From: Pohlia nutans | Taxonomy: Eukaryota > Streptophyta > Bryopsida > Bryales > Mniaceae | Length of the DNA stretch: 64,000 nucleotides | Direction of reading: 5' to 3' | NCBI GenBank assembly: GCA_022496805.1 | Contig: CM040103.1 | Span: 3,614,001 to 3,678,000, forward strand | Part shown: one piece after another, positions 9,401 through 20,859 of the stretch | Layout: the number at the start of each line of letters is the position of its first letter | Numbering within the stretch: the stretch's first letter is position 1 | The notes under the pieces: model-generated | What the model was told of the DNA's origin: nothing | The model's input: the letters and a program-made list of their open reading frames with translations, nothing else | Databases searched by the model: none | Program-made: the position numbers and the translations under genes

Positions 9401-11735
9401 GGCTGCCATGGACGCACGCATGGACGGTATTGCAGGTGAGGTCGATGACATGAAGGCCACACTCAAGGTTTTGCTCCAAGAGGTCCGCACACTAAAACCG
9501 CCCATGACACCACACGAATCGTCGGAGGTGGGGAACACGGGGTTGGAGGATTCCCACCCGCCAGCAGTGGCTCCACCGGCAATAGCGCCGGCAGTCGTGG
9601 ACCCGGTGTGGCCAAAGGAAGTCCACTTGACAAACGAGGAGGTACCACATGCATCGTGATCCCGAGTAGTATACAATGAGCCATCGCACACTCATTGTAT
9701 ACTCATGACTTGCAATGGTTCATAATACTGCAGATTATCCTTCTCGTATCTCGTCCTTGAGTGTTGACATCTTCAATTAGTGCAAGTAATAGAAATCGAC
9801 AAAATTCCTTTTCTGGTGTGTCCAAAGATATCACATAGATTTAATTTATAGTGATCCTATTTGCGCCACTTATTACTAGTAATGTACAAATCAAAATTTT
9901 AAATGTGCTTACTCATGACTAGTGGATTTCTGACTTCCCTTTACCGTGTGGCACCAAGGGACCACGAACTTGGTGAAGCCCGGTGGCTCCGAGAAAAGTT
10001 GTCCAGTGGATCCCGCCGTAGGGATCGCGACCGAGGTGGTCGAGCACTCCGGTGAGAGTGCCCCAGAGGACCCCTCCTCAGCAGCCATCGCAGCCCAAGC
10101 GCCGGCGAAGAAGGAGAAACAAGCGCCAAAGAAGAGGAAGGGCGAGGCCGAGAAGCTATTGGAGGATCAGTTGGGTCGCAGCAAGCGGCGCCCGACCGCG
10201 AAAGATAAGGTCACCTTGCAACCATCTCTAACTATGTACAAGTCTTTTCTATGTGATCAGTAATGTACTTTTGTTGGACACTGAAGGTTTTCAGTAGTAA
10301 TCACCGTGATTAGTAATGTGTTCGCAGTGAATGTGACTAGGATCAGTAAGGTCCAGGTGTTATGTCACAGGATTCAGTAACCTATCCCGATAAGGGCACA
10401 GTGACACGTCGTAATGAAGCACAATATAACAGGGCCTAGTCATAAATGAGATGCATCAGTATACGCTAAACCTGCAGTGATGTAATGTGGTCTGTGCCAT
10501 CTAGTTGCTAAACCAAGGGTGATCGAGGTGGTGCACACAGGTTGACGAAGACGTTGACGAGGAGGCAGCAGCAAAGAGGAAGCGACCGGCAGAGAAAGCA
10601 AGTCCACCTGCGAAAAAGAAGAAGGTGAGGGGCGGGTCTAAATTTCCAGCGGTAACGGTCTCGGAATCTTTGAAGACAAAGGTTATTGTTTTGAATGTTG
10701 TGGGTCTATTGTGCGACATTAGACCTATGCATGATAGAAACAACTGGGGTCCCTCGAACGTGGTCCAGCTTGATCATGACCACAAGGTAAAAATCAAGAA
10801 AAGGGCCGATTGTGGCCCTTTCTTGAGCATGTTGTATCAGCACTTCGATGTGGGGATATGGTCACCCATAGAGAGTACTTTAGTGGAGGTAGTAGCCAAG
10901 TTTTTGGCGGCCGGGATACCTTCCTTAAAATGGAGCTTTTTGTGGGGGAAAGAAACGTCAGGTACCAAGAGAAACCTCAACGATCTCTTTAGTGTAATCC
11001 CCGTGGCTTTGGCTCCTAAGGCTCGATGCCTTCAAATCGATTGCAATGCAACTGCAACGGCTGAGTCTCCCCCCTCGAATGTCATCACTTGTCCACGATG
11101 GGATCCGCTAGAGCCTAACGACGATTTCCTCACCCGACTAATAGAGCCATTTCAAGCGTTATCACGGAACCCATCTGACATCGAGTACTACACTCAATAT
11201 TTGGTGAAAGACGTCATAGCAGCTGCGACACCACGGATACCGGTAGGTCCACGGCTGGTTCATGGAGGGCGGAAGTACAAGCTCTCTCCAAACCTTCTTC
11301 TCCTTCCTCCATTATGTACGTAACGCTTTTATCATTTCTCATTTGTAATCATGTTAGGTATCCCTAACATGAAGGACGTTTGAAATGCAGCCCCAGGAAC
11401 TTGAAATGGTGGAGCCGGTGGTGCCGGTGGCGAAAGCCTCACCTGCAGCTTTGGCCCCCCAATCGAAGGTGAAGGTAATGGACTTTGACGAGGTTTTGAA
11501 GCCCAAGGACACCGTTGTAGCTCACGGCGTTATCATTAGCCTTGCAGGAGGCACCCTGCATTGCCGTTTGATCGAGGAGGGCATGGCATCAGTCATGATC
11601 ACCGCGGTAGAACCGGGATCGGAAGAGATTGGCCTCTATGAGCCGAACGAGACGGACGATCCGGTTATAGATCGCTTGGGTGGTGCTCTCAACAGCATCA
11701 CCAAGTGGCCCGTTGCCGCACTGGAGGCAGCCTAA
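6457..11735 (+). CDS. TNPA/TNP1-like CACTA gene, multi-exon
   Basis: Second gene of the large CACTA element, divergent from TNP2. The start MDMDNFVSKLIRDVANMPDE is a true ATG at 6457. Coding segments follow at 6457-6775, about 8170-8991, 9267-9641, about 9950-10209, 10541-11315 and 11391-11735. The joins 8991/9267 and 10209/10541 are phase 0 with good splice motifs (CTG|GTGAGG and TTGCAG|GCT; AAG|GTCACC and CACACAG|GTT). The protein has an N-terminal helix and acidic tail, a Transposase_24-like region, a Lys-rich linker, an FCP1-like domain and a C-terminal Tnp1-like domain. Its expected role is binding of subterminal repeats and control of transposition. A G-tract near 8730 shifts the frame once. 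The first and fifth introns could not be placed exactly. Confidence 0.65.
8170..8991 (+). CDS. TNPA-like exon with Transposase_24-type region
   Basis: The exon encodes a very acidic stretch (IEDEDEASEDEYSDEEVE), a basic helical stretch (LKNEIELRELKVLRRMAEQ, then KLKGLRRQVRRSDK), and then PEDVFLSILRGQMRTKRSN with EDKKAEAERMKNVR and SHSGRSEGEVRSRL. The last block has the pattern of the plant En/Spm Transposase_24 domain, where Lys/Asn-rich helices precede a HxxGRKS-like motif. A run of nine G at about 8727-8735 separates the two reading frames; one G more or fewer reconnects them. The donor GTGAGG follows at 8992. Confidence 0.62.
9267..9641 (+). CDS. TNPA-like exon, second half of Transposase_24-type region
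   Basis: The exon starts after TTGCAG with AAELDRPPTQLEVEAELATP. This resembles the GREPTPLEVFxxTHTRKDG segment that ends the plant Transposase_24 domain. It continues with a Ser/Gly stretch, a short coiled-coil-like segment (MDARMDGIAGEVDDMKATLK, then VLLQEVRTLKPP) and a Pro/Ala-rich tail. It ends phase 0 before GTACCA. The exon after it (about 9950-10209) is Lys/Ala-rich (KKEKQAPKKRKGEAEK), suggesting a nuclear localisation or DNA-contact region. Confidence 0.6.
10541..11315 (+). CDS. FCP1/NIF-type HAD phosphatase-like domain, active site lost
   Basis: After a Lys/Arg-rich start (AAAKRKRPAEKASPPAKKKK) the exon encodes KTKVIVLNVVGLLCDIRP, KIKKRADCGPFLSMLYQHFD, VGIWSPIES and, further on, ARCLQIDCNATATAESPPSN, then DDFLTRLIEPFQALS and IEYYTQY. 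This follows the FCP1/SCP-type CTD phosphatase order: LVLDLDGLLxDxRP, KRPGxxEFLxxxxxxFxVGIWSS, LLIDDSPxKxxxNPPN, then LIPYLExLxxxxDVxEYV. The nucleophile motif DxDx is NVVG and the IDDS motif is IDCN, so phosphatase chemistry is unlikely. A role in protein binding is inference. Splice exit near 11315 or 11319 is uncertain in phase. Confidence 0.65.
11391..11735 (+). CDS. C-terminal Tnp1/En-Spm-like domain of the TNPA-like gene
   Basis: The exon starts after AAATGCAG. It contains KPKDTVVAHGVIISLAGGT, then LHCRLIEEGMASVMITAVEP, IGLYEPNETDD and LGGALNSITKWPVAALEAA, and ends in TAA... within a TAA-type stop at 11733-11735. The order VAxGxIxS, GxxxVxVxxV, LPxP-like, then an ALxSxxxWP ending is the pattern of the C-terminal domain in plant Tnp1/En-Spm-like and related CACTA proteins. 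This marks the end of the gene; motif-rich subterminal sequence follows. Confidence 0.58.
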   Translation, partial: PQELEMVEPVVPVAKASPAALAPQSKVKVMDFDEVLKPKDTVVAHGVIISLAGGTLHCRLIEEGMASVMITAVEPGSEEIGLYEPNETDDPVIDRLGGALNSITKWPVAALEAA

Positions 11736-12187
11736 ATGGCGCGACTGCGAAAGAGAAGGTGACATATAAACGATCTTCTGATGTTTGATGTAGCACGCAA
11801 TCCTGATGAATTCCCTGAATGTCACAGGGTTAAGTAATGTACGCAGTCTGCCATGTCACAGTGATCAGTAATAAGCATAGTGAGAATGTCACACGGTTCA
11901 GTCAAGTATACCTGGGAAGGTCACAGGGACTAGTCATGATACAAATGAATGTAACAGATAATAGTCATAATTGCGCAGCATCCGTATTAAGGGGTCCTCT
12001 ACTGAATTAATGAGGTTTGCGCAAAAAAGTTGGTTAACCCACTTGTCATTGTGGTGGTGCACACAGGATGACGAAGAAAATCACAAGGAGCCAGCAGCAA
12101 GAAGTAAATGGGAAGCACGAGATGATGGATGTTGGATGTATATAATGGTGAGGAATAAGAGTGGGTTAGCTAGATAGAAACTCCCTC
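11736..12187. other. 3' flank with GTCACAG motifs and a partial exon duplication
   Basis: GTCACAG/AGTAAT motifs recur over 11820-11960. At about 12050-12110 GGTGGTGCACACAG followed by a GACGAAGA-type stretch repeats, with divergence, the splice acceptor and exon start found at 10528-10580. It has no open continuation and looks like a decayed partial duplicate. The nested CACTA element begins right after it. Confidence 0.5.
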
Positions 12188-12220
12188 CACTATAAGAAAC
12201 CCGTGTTTTCTGTGATGTTC
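12188..12220 (+). repeat. Left terminal inverted repeat of nested CACTA
   Basis: Begins CACTATAAGAAACCCGTG; preceded by the target duplication CTC (12185-12187). It matches 21553-21585 in inverse orientation with one C/T difference. Confidence 0.95.
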
Positions 12221-13800
12221 AAAAAGATGTCTTCGGTGTCATGAAGACATCCCCGTTTACATTGGCCGGACGTAGAAACATGTGTAACACGAAAAAACGT
12301 GCAGTGACATCTCGGAGAACGCGTGGACATCCAAATGTTTTTGGCCATTTTGAGCGGCAGAAAGTGGTGCCACGTCAGTGCCACGTCGACGCCACATAAG
12401 CGGCACAATTTCGGGCAGTGCCACATGGCGATGAGCTTCATCCAAATGTGTGGTGACGTGGAATGGGACGCGGGCCCGCCAATTGATGACGGGGAGGCGG
12501 GAACATCTGACGTGGACCCGGGAAAATCTGACGTGGAGGAGGGAAATGCTGACGTGGCGTGCCACGTCAGCAGAGGTCTGTGTGGTTTTCATTCTAGCGT
12601 CACGTTCGCTAGGACGTCCCTGGGGACACGGCTGTGTTTTGCGAGACATCACGCGCTGACGGCGAGATGTCCGCCCCGATGTCACGGCTCGTCGCGTACT
12701 GTGTCTTCATGTTCGTATTGTTGGACATCGCCATGTGGCAAACGACGTTACAGTTGACATAGGCATGTCCTCAAATACGTCTTTGTCCCCTGCACGTGGG
12801 GAGTGGGTGTGTGATCGCAAATGTCTCCACGGATGTCAGCGCGTCTAACGTCACATCGTCTGAGACATGGACTTGCTCACATGGTGTAATTCACGGTGTT
12901 TCCGAGGATGTGACCACGCTATAAGAAACATCAGTGCGTAGTATGTAATGACGAAAGTCGCCGCGCGAACGTTTCTACGTAGACGTCCGATGGTTCTCCA
13001 AGACGTCGTCATGAACATCTTCTGAGAAATTCTGAATGTTTAGCGAGACATCGTCACGTCTTCTGAAGTCGTCTCACGAAACATCTCCGCGTCTCGTGCG
13101 ACGTGCAACCGAGACGTCAGCGATGAGACGTAGTCGTCCCATAAAACATCCGCAAGTCAGGTGATACGTGTTCTGAAAGACATCATAAAGGTGGCCCAGA
13201 CGTCTGAGAGAACATCCCCACGTCTTGTATATGTCACAATTTAGACATAAACCTCGACACGTAGTCATCCCACAAAACATCCGCATGTCACGTATCTTGC
13301 TTTATGAATGACGTCATCATGATAACCCAGACGTCCGAGAATACATCCCCACGTCATGTAACAAATCTTACAAGAACACGAGCCTCATCACACAGACGTC
13401 CCATAAAATATCACCTATTCACTGCACAATTATTATAAGAGACATCATCATGATCACCGAGTCGTCCGAGAAAACGTCTCGACGTCATGCACCACGTCTT
13501 ACAATGACATAATCGTCATCACATAGTGCTTCCATAAAACATCCCCATGTCACTCAACAATTGTTTTCGATTACATCATTATGATCACACAGTAGTTCTA
13601 CATAGCATCCCCGTGCCATGGAGGATGTACCTCAGAAGACACCCTCTGTTACACGTAGACGTCTCACATCGCATGCTCATGTCAGCATAAGAACATTCGA
13701 GGAGACATTGCGGTGTACCATCTACACATCCCCATGTCATATTCCACACGTTCTACAATACATCACTCAAAACGTTCATTGGTCTCCCTGAGCACGCAGT
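12200..13800. repeat. Left subterminal GACGTC/ACATC motif array
   Basis: GACGTC, GACATC, ACATC and their complements recur about every 20-40 bases. Many are phrased as AGACGTC...ACATCCCC. The array runs inward from the left TIR, as TNPA-type binding arrays do, but is several times longer than in classic En/Spm. Open frames here are short and unconvincing. From 13800 to 14700 the motifs thin out and I see no gene. Confidence 0.7.
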
Positions 13801-14715
13801 TGTGTCACTGCAGAGTGTTCCAATTGAATGCAGGATTCACGGTTGCGAGTCACGTATACGTTTTCGCATTGCATATCTATAACACATTGTAAGATCAATG
13901 TGAAAAAGTGATAACAATATTGTTTGTGACCTCATATAGCGCAAAATGCACCTCTATTGATACGACAACCGACAACATCCCTGTAGTACCCACACACGTC
14001 TTTCAGTCATGTCCTTGTCATCGCTTCATGTCCCTGTCATCGCTTCATGTCAGTGCTCCCCTATGACCTTCACACCTCTCCTCACTTGTCCATCGCTGCA
14101 CCTGTTCGACAAGCCAACATAGCATGCGGTTAAACAAGTGATACATGACCAAATTCAATTGCATTAATTCGAGAGGCTGAAGATGTATTCGCCATCAATT
14201 TCGGTCCCCTCGTTCATATCAGCGTACCCCTACTCTGAATCTATAACAAACAACATGGATGCTTGACATTGTACTATACACGCTATGTCATGTGGCAACA
14301 ATTTTCTGGAGATGTTGGAAGAGACGTCCCCGACGCTTCTGCAGACGTCAACGTGATTTAGCTGACGTCTTCGACGACGTCCTCCAAAACATCACTGTCG
14401 TGCGCCACCGTTAATCCCTCTTGCACTAAGTCAGCACCACGTGTAGGGTTACGATGGTTTAGCTGCACTCACCCACCCACCTCCAGAAACGTCTTTCGTC
14501 ATTTATTCTTGGCCACCTCCGCTCTTGTTGAGGTGCCTACCTGCACTTGTGAAATGATAGCATGTTTAGGGACTCTTCATATTCTATGTCTTTGTATATT
14601 GTGAAGGACAATGTTTAGGGTCCTATGATATTGCATACTATACATTACATTGCCCACCGTGACGGTTTAGTTCCAAACATTATTTCCAAAATGCAAGTGC
14701 AAACATTATGTGCAA

Positions 14716-14934
14716 CTACACATTGCCAACCTTCTCGACTGCCTTCACAGGTTTGGACAGTCCCGTGGGCTTCGTTGCATCTGGCTTGCTCGCTTTGGAT
14801 GTTCCCGGCGGCTTCGGTGTGTCGGTCTTACCCGGTTTTGACAGTCCCGTAGACTTAGGTGTCTTTGCCAAGACCTTTGTCATGCGGCGTTCATATCCCG
14901 TGGACCCCCCCGGAGTTTCCAAGGCCTCCTGCAC
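14716..14934 (-). CDS. Small Lys/Pro/Ser-rich ORF inside nested CACTA
   Basis: The minus-strand frame encodes repeated TGLSKPGK, TPKPPGTSK and ASKPDATKPTGLSK segments, a low-complexity basic tail-like protein. It could be an exon of a DNA- or chromatin-binding protein. No intron partner was identified with confidence, and the opposite strand is also open here. I do not recognise it. Confidence 0.3.
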   Translation of the reverse strand: MQEALETPGGSTGYERRMTKVLAKTPKSTGLSKPGKTDTPKPPGTSKASKPDATKPTGLSKPVKAVEKVGNV

Positions 14935-15238
14935 TTCATCCTACCTGGCTTACTTGCAACCGTGGCAATATGACAGACAAGCATTTCGACTTTTGGATGC
15001 TTTACACTTCATACTCATTACACTGACGATTACCGCATTCACAGTGCTCAAAATGTAAACCTCCATTGCCTACCAGCGTTTCTTAAAACATGGCAGTGTT
15101 CGTCATCATGTCCACATGATGTTACAGAGGACGCGGAGATGTTACAAAACACGTCTATGCGTTTCCGCAATGCTCCTGTAGACGTCAGAAACAACGTGGT
15201 GACGTCTCCCTAATGCTCAAAGCACATTGTCTATCACT

Positions 15239-15448
15239 TTACCTGCTCGGTCTACGCTTCAGACGCCTGTGTCTCCTCCCCCGTCGCGTATGGATCATCC
15301 CCTTCCACCTCCCCAACAACACCTTCTTCATAGTGTCATAGAAGATGCCTTTGAAATCCACTAACACCAGTTTCTTCATCAAATCCCCCCCCCCCTCTGT
15401 CGTTGACCTCGTCGGCGTCGCCGCCACACTTCCAAAGCCACATAGCAT
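15239..15448 (-). CDS. Small basic ORF inside nested CACTA
   Basis: From an ATG at 15448 the frame reads MLCGFGSVAATPTRS, then GGGDLMKKLVLVDFKGIFYD, TMKKVLLGRWKGMIHTRRG and an Arg-rich end. It sits on the same strand as the Lys/Pro-rich ORF downstream (14716-14934) and could be its first exon. I do not recognise a family. A run of nine C lies within the frame, so the frame is sensitive to length error. Confidence 0.3.
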   Translation of the reverse strand: MLCGFGSVAATPTRSTTEGGGDLMKKLVLVDFKGIFYDTMKKVLLGRWKGMIHTRRGRRHRRLKRRPSR

Positions 15449-16692
15449 CCTCACTTGTGTCCACTTAGAGAGAAAAGGGAAACAATCAGTCTAAAAATAG
15501 ATATCAACACTTTTGAAAACCTCTACACTCTAAACTCTAACTTCTTGGAAAAATGAAGGCAAAAATGACCCACATGGCTCGCCTCTAATTCCTCTTAAAG
15601 GTCTCATGACCTAACTTTGGCTGCGGCAGCTAACCCTAGCCGCCTCTGTTCATCCAGTGAACTCGATGAAAATCATCCCAGTCGATGTTTGCAGTGACAC
15701 ATGGACGTCATCTTAGACGTCTTCATGGACGTCCTCTTAGACATCTTCATGGACAGCTGGATGTCATCATTGATGTCCTTCTAAACATTCCAATGTTTGC
15801 TAGTGACTGTAATTTTTGAATTCATATTGCACTCAGATAAACTTAAAGACTTCATATTACTAAGACATTTTGTTTTTCTAAAACTGTTTTACTTGTCTAA
15901 AATTTGTTAAAAGAAATTTTTACAAGTTTCTAATCAAATGAAATCTGATACAAGCACAATTCTATTTTTAGACAAATAAAACATCTTACACTTGTGTCTA
16001 AATGCTTTTAAGTATATTAAGAAATATGAAGTTTTTGAAAGTACCTAAGTTTTTTTTATAAAAAGAAATTGTAATGAACATGATGAAAGTTCGATGATGA
16101 GTACGGGTGTTTGCATGGTATGGTTCATCACTTGTTTGTCAAAATGCAAAACTTTGCTCCTCTTTTTAATCTTTTAGAACTTCATAAATAGAAATTGATG
16201 GTAAAAGTAAAAAAAATTGAACTACTACAACTAAGAGATGTCTTATACCAATGCCAAGAAAAAGGTGAAAAATAACAAACATGCAGTCCAAATTGTTGTT
16301 TATTTAAAACATTAGTGCCTTGTTGTAGTACAAAAGTCCATATGGAAATTATAAAAGAGAAAAGAAGGTTGTGGATGGAATTTTCAGATATAAATTTTTC
16401 CAATTTACAAATATGTGAAGAGAAATATGTTCCACATTTTTCCAAGTTTTTCCAAATTATTGAAATGAACCAAAAAGAACCAAAAACGAACAATATTTAC
16501 ATTCAAAGTTTAACTATATTGTTCAAAGTGGTAGTAGAACGGGAGTTTTTATACTCAAAATCCTCCAAATTAAATCATTTAGACAAACTCAGATTTAATT
16601 CTATCATTGATAAATACATAAATTTAAAAATTAGTGCACTTCATTTTCCATTGTGATATTTCTAAATATTTTTTAAAGGGGATTAAAAGTTA

Positions 16693-16963
16693 CTCCCTCT
16701 GTCTCACTAAAAGACCGTGGATTCCTTAATATGGCAGATTTAAGGGCAATTCTATTTTGGGTTTCCCAGAACACTGTTGATTTGGATTATGCGGTTTCGT
16801 CTTTTCATTCGCCTTGCATTGCCTGATGTGTCCAGAGGACATTCGCCTTCAGGGAATTGGCATGTGTTGGCATCATTGATTAGCTATTAATACACCAAAC
16901 GACAATCTTATTTTGAGACAGATTAATTTACCAAACCACGGTCTTTTAGTGAGACGGAGGGAG
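16693..16963. mobile_element. Stowaway-like (Tc1/mariner) MITE, 271 bp
   Basis: The ends start CTCCCTCTGTCTCACTAAAA and, in inverse, CTCCCTCCGTCTCACTAAAA, with the match continuing to 28 bases with one mismatch. TA flanks both ends (16691-16692 and 16964-16965). The CTCCCTCYGT start with a TA duplication is the plant Stowaway signature. There is no coding capacity. It inserted into the AT-rich core of the nested CACTA element. Confidence 0.93.
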
Positions 16964-18349
16964 TATTTCTTTCAATGAAATGCACAATGTGCCCAAATGT
17001 GCACCAAAAGGCATGATAATTCAGAACTCTGAATTTCCTCAATATGGTGAACTATACCATGCATGACGGTGTTGCTCATTTCTATGGGTTAAATCCTCAA
17101 GTAATGTGTGAGTCGCCAACATTGAATGTAACAGGTATAGATTCAACGTGGCAAACTTCAACCACATGGACAATACAGTGCATCCTCATATAGACATTTT
17201 TCTAATAAACTTCTGTTCAGAAAGACGTATTCGCATTCTTTTGGACGTTCTTTGTGACGTCTCCAAGTGTGACGTATGTGCTTGTGATAGGTCATCCCGG
17301 ACGTCATGTATGTCCTAAACCATGTCGCCAAGGACGTCTCAAAAAAACATCGCGTACATCGTCTGAGACATCGGTGAACGTTTGTGTTGTGACCGCTGAG
17401 ACATTGCGTACATCGACTGCGACAGACGTGCTTATCCGTTGTATCCTATGGCGCGTCCTATGTCTCAGAGGATGTTCTTTCAACCGTCACGGATGACTGT
17501 TCAGACATCTAATACGTCTACAATTATATCCGTGCTTGCACGATGTCTCCTATGTGAAGTTGGATGTCTTTATGGATGTTCGGAGTGACACTAATTCTGA
17601 CTTTTGCAGACGCGTCATGGACGTTTCAGATGAAGACATCCAGCTATGTTCACTGAGACGTCAAACCGTTATGGTGGATGTTGTGGCTAATGTCTTCAAT
17701 TCTAACGTTTGAACATGGCCCTGTCATTGTGGACGACGTCTGTGTCTTCTTCCGTGTCACAATGGACGTCTCGGCAAACACGCACCGTTGCATGGCGGTT
17801 ATTTGCACCGATGCAAGCTGGGACCTCGGGGGGTTCACTGGCGAAAATTTTAGAAACAACGTGCGATAAAAAATAGGGTCCAATATAATTATTGTAGATA
17901 AATTTTGTAAAAAATGTACATGTAAAATAGGGGATCTTTAAAAAGTGAAACATGTTTACATGTAAAATACCATCACATATAATATTCTCAGTCTTTCGTC
18001 CCATAAAATACCATCACCTTATAATATTTTTTTGCAAGGTAAATAACCCCCCAAATAAATAGATCATTATCGCACGTGTATGCAAAATATACAAGGGAGT
18101 GCTCCCCCCGAGGCTAGGACCAACATGCCAACATCCTTAAAAATAATGTTTGAGAGGCGGGCTCCCTCGTTGCGGATGTCATCGCTAACATGTCGTAGGC
18201 TGCAGATACGACGATGAGGCCGTTGCCCTAGACCTAAACCAAGGCCCTCATCAGTGTCCGCTTGTTGCGGATGTCATCGCTGACACGTCACCTACAACAT
18301 GCGAGACATCAGTGGCTAGCACCAAGACATCAAAAAAACACGTCGACAT

Positions 18350-18386
18350 AACTGAAGACATCACCAAAAATGTTGGTTTCTTATAG
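18350..18386. repeat. Diverged internal CACTA-type terminus
   Basis: GACATCACCAAAAATG followed by TTGGTTTCTTATAGT resembles the right terminus at 21553-21585, where TTTCTTATAGTG ends the element. It suggests the terminus of an older related element, or an internal duplication of the end, now within the nested element. No matching left end was found. Confidence 0.45.
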
Positions 18387-18399
18387 TACAAGGTTAATG

Positions 18400-18960
18400 T
18401 AAAGGTTATACTGCGGCAATACTTCGTTGACAGTTGCTTTCTAAGATATTACCTCCACATTCTCGGCAACTTCTACTTAGACTGGGTAACATTGCTAGAG
18501 GATGTCTGTACAGATTATGTACAGAATGCAAATTTTTTATACCATCCGAATCACATTTCTCAGAACATGATGAATCGAATTGGTCATTTTGAAACCATAA
18601 TTTGTTGGGGTTAAATATTCAAGAAAAAGGCATTTTCATGATTCGTGTGATATGTGGCTTGAGCCTACAAAGGCGCCTTTTGATATCGAAGTTTCATGAG
18701 GTGCAAGTACGACGATGAGACGGGTCACATGTCGTCGCATAATTGGGACGCAATGACGTACGTGAAGCACGAGCGACTACCCATCACTATTGAGGACTAT
18801 GGATATCTGGATGGCGAAATGGCGACGTACGATCGTGGAAAAGGCCGGACATCCAGTCCGTATGCGAAGGACCTTGATCCCAGAGTGGGTTGGGCTGATT
18901 AAACGAAGAAGGCTCCGCAACGTATGGTGCAGAAGATGTATGAGAGGACGATGTGTCTCA
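18400..18960 (+). pseudogene. Possible captured gene fragment in nested CACTA
   Basis: Unlike the motif-rich flanks, this stretch reads as protein-like sequence in broken frames: FYLDWVTLLEDVCTDY, NRIGHFETIICWG, then SSHNWDAMTYVKHERLPITI, EDYGYLDGEMATYDRGKG, SSPYAKDLDPRVGWAD, a stop, and KAPQRMVQKMYERTMCLSRR. Stops and lack of a start suggest a decayed exon fragment. I do not recognise the source gene. GACATC-type motifs resume at about 18,960. Confidence 0.35.
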
Positions 18961-18989
18961 GTAGAAGGAAAGAGTGGAGGAGAAGTGGT

Positions 18990-20710
18990 ATTCGCCCAAT
19001 ATTACCGCGGCCCTCATCAGTGTCGGCTTGTTGCGGTTGTCATCGCTGACACGTCTTCTACAATATACGCATGAACAAGATGATGTCACAAGACACGTCC
19101 GGAGCATCATGGATGACCTCTGAGACATTGCGTACATCAACTGAGAGAGTCGTGCTCGGACGTTCTCTCTTATGTTGCGCATGATGTCATACGGATGTCT
19201 ACAGAGACACCCTTTGCAATGTCTGTAACAGCATCCCGGACGTTTAAGCTGGAGACATAGAGCTATGTTCAGGGATACGTTTAGCAGTCACGGGGGACGT
19301 TATCGGGGGCGTCCTGCAGTGTGACGTATGTGCTTGTGCAATGTCAGCGCAGACGTCAGTGACGTCCTCTAACGTGTCACATTGGGCGTCTCTCCGAAGA
19401 CGCCCTGATATATGGCGGATGTATACGGCAATGTTTGATGAGACATCCGTATGGACATCCTTGATCACAATGATCGAGACGCGGGCCCCGTCGTTGCGGA
19501 TGTCATCGCTAACACGTCATCAAAAACTTGCTCATGTACGGCGGGATGTCCCACGAGGCGTTTGGAGCGCGCCATCACGGATGACCTCTCGGACATCTTG
19601 TATGTCATCTAAGACATCCGTGCTTGGACATGGTTTTGTCTCTGGCGTTCGATGTCTTCACAAATGTCCGGAGAGTCACTGTATGTGACGTCTGCAGAAG
19701 CATCTTGGACGTTACAGATAAAGACATCCACCTATGTTGAGTGAGACGACCCACCGTTCCGATGGATGATCTGTCTGATGTCTGCGATTGTGACGGATGT
19801 GGTGTGCCATGTCATTATGGACGTCCGCTATGTCCTCTGCCGTGTCGTAATGGACGTCTCAGCAAACACGCATACGTGCGTGCTGGATGACTGCGGCGAT
19901 GTAAGGTTGGACATCACAGCAGACATGCCACGCAAACGTTTCTATGGAGATGCAGGCCCGTCTCTCGCAGATATCATCGCTGACACGTCACCAACAACAT
20001 GCGGATGCATGCCGGGATGTCCTAGCACACGTATGGAGCGCGCCATCACGGATGACCCCTGAGAGAACGCGTACATCGCCTGAGACATTTGTGCATCCAC
20101 AGGTCTTACATGTACTCTCCAATGCATTCTCACGGATGTTTAGAGAGACACCCTTTGTGAGCTCTGCAGAAGCATACATGACGTCTCAGCCTCAGAGATA
20201 CTGCTGCGTTCCATAAGACATCTAAGTGTTCCACTGGACGATCTCGACAACGTCCTGTTTTGTGTCGTATGTGATCGTGCGCTGTCATTGCCGACGTCAA
20301 CGACGTCCTCTACCGTGTCATAGTGGACGTCTCTGCCAAGACATCCTGCAGCATCAGGAAAGTCGTCGCAGATGTTTAATGGGACATCCCTGTGGACATC
20401 CATGAATACAATGTTAGAGACGCTGGCCCGATTGTCGCGGATGTCGTCGCGGACATGTCACCAACAACATACAAATGTCTGCCGGGATGTCATAGCACAC
20501 GTTCGGAGTGCGCCATTACGGATGACATTTGAGACACCTCGCACATCGAGTGAGACATGAATGCATATGGACGTTCTCTTTGATGTTGTTTCGGATGTCT
20601 TCAAGGATGTCTACAGAAACACCGTTTGAGACGTCTGCAGACACATAGTGGACGTTTCTGCTAGGGACATCGTTGCGTTTCCTGGACGTCATCGCGAACA
20701 TATTAGAAGA
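18990..20710. repeat. Tandem repeats of about 470 bp in right arm of nested CACTA
   Basis: A block containing GGCCCGT, GCGGATGTCATCGCTGACAC, then GCCGGGATGTC and GAGCGCGCCATCACGGATGA recurs with starts near 19485, 19951 and 20421, spaced about 466-470 bases. Weaker partial copies begin near 18230 and 19010. The copies differ at many positions, so the duplication is not recent. Confidence 0.7.
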
Positions 20711-20859
20711 TGTCCACCGAAACATGTGGACGTTACTCTCGCCATCGTGAATTGTATGATGTGTGAGCTCGTCCGATGTGGAATTTTGCTTGCCATGTAG
20801 ATGAAGAATTGTAAATTCTGAAATGAATAATATGTCCACGTGTATATTGTACCATAAAT

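Noticed and set aside
16315..16656. Plus-strand 113-residue frame
   Set aside because: It opens with TTG in very AT-rich sequence, and has Lys/Ile/Asn/Phe composition expected by chance.
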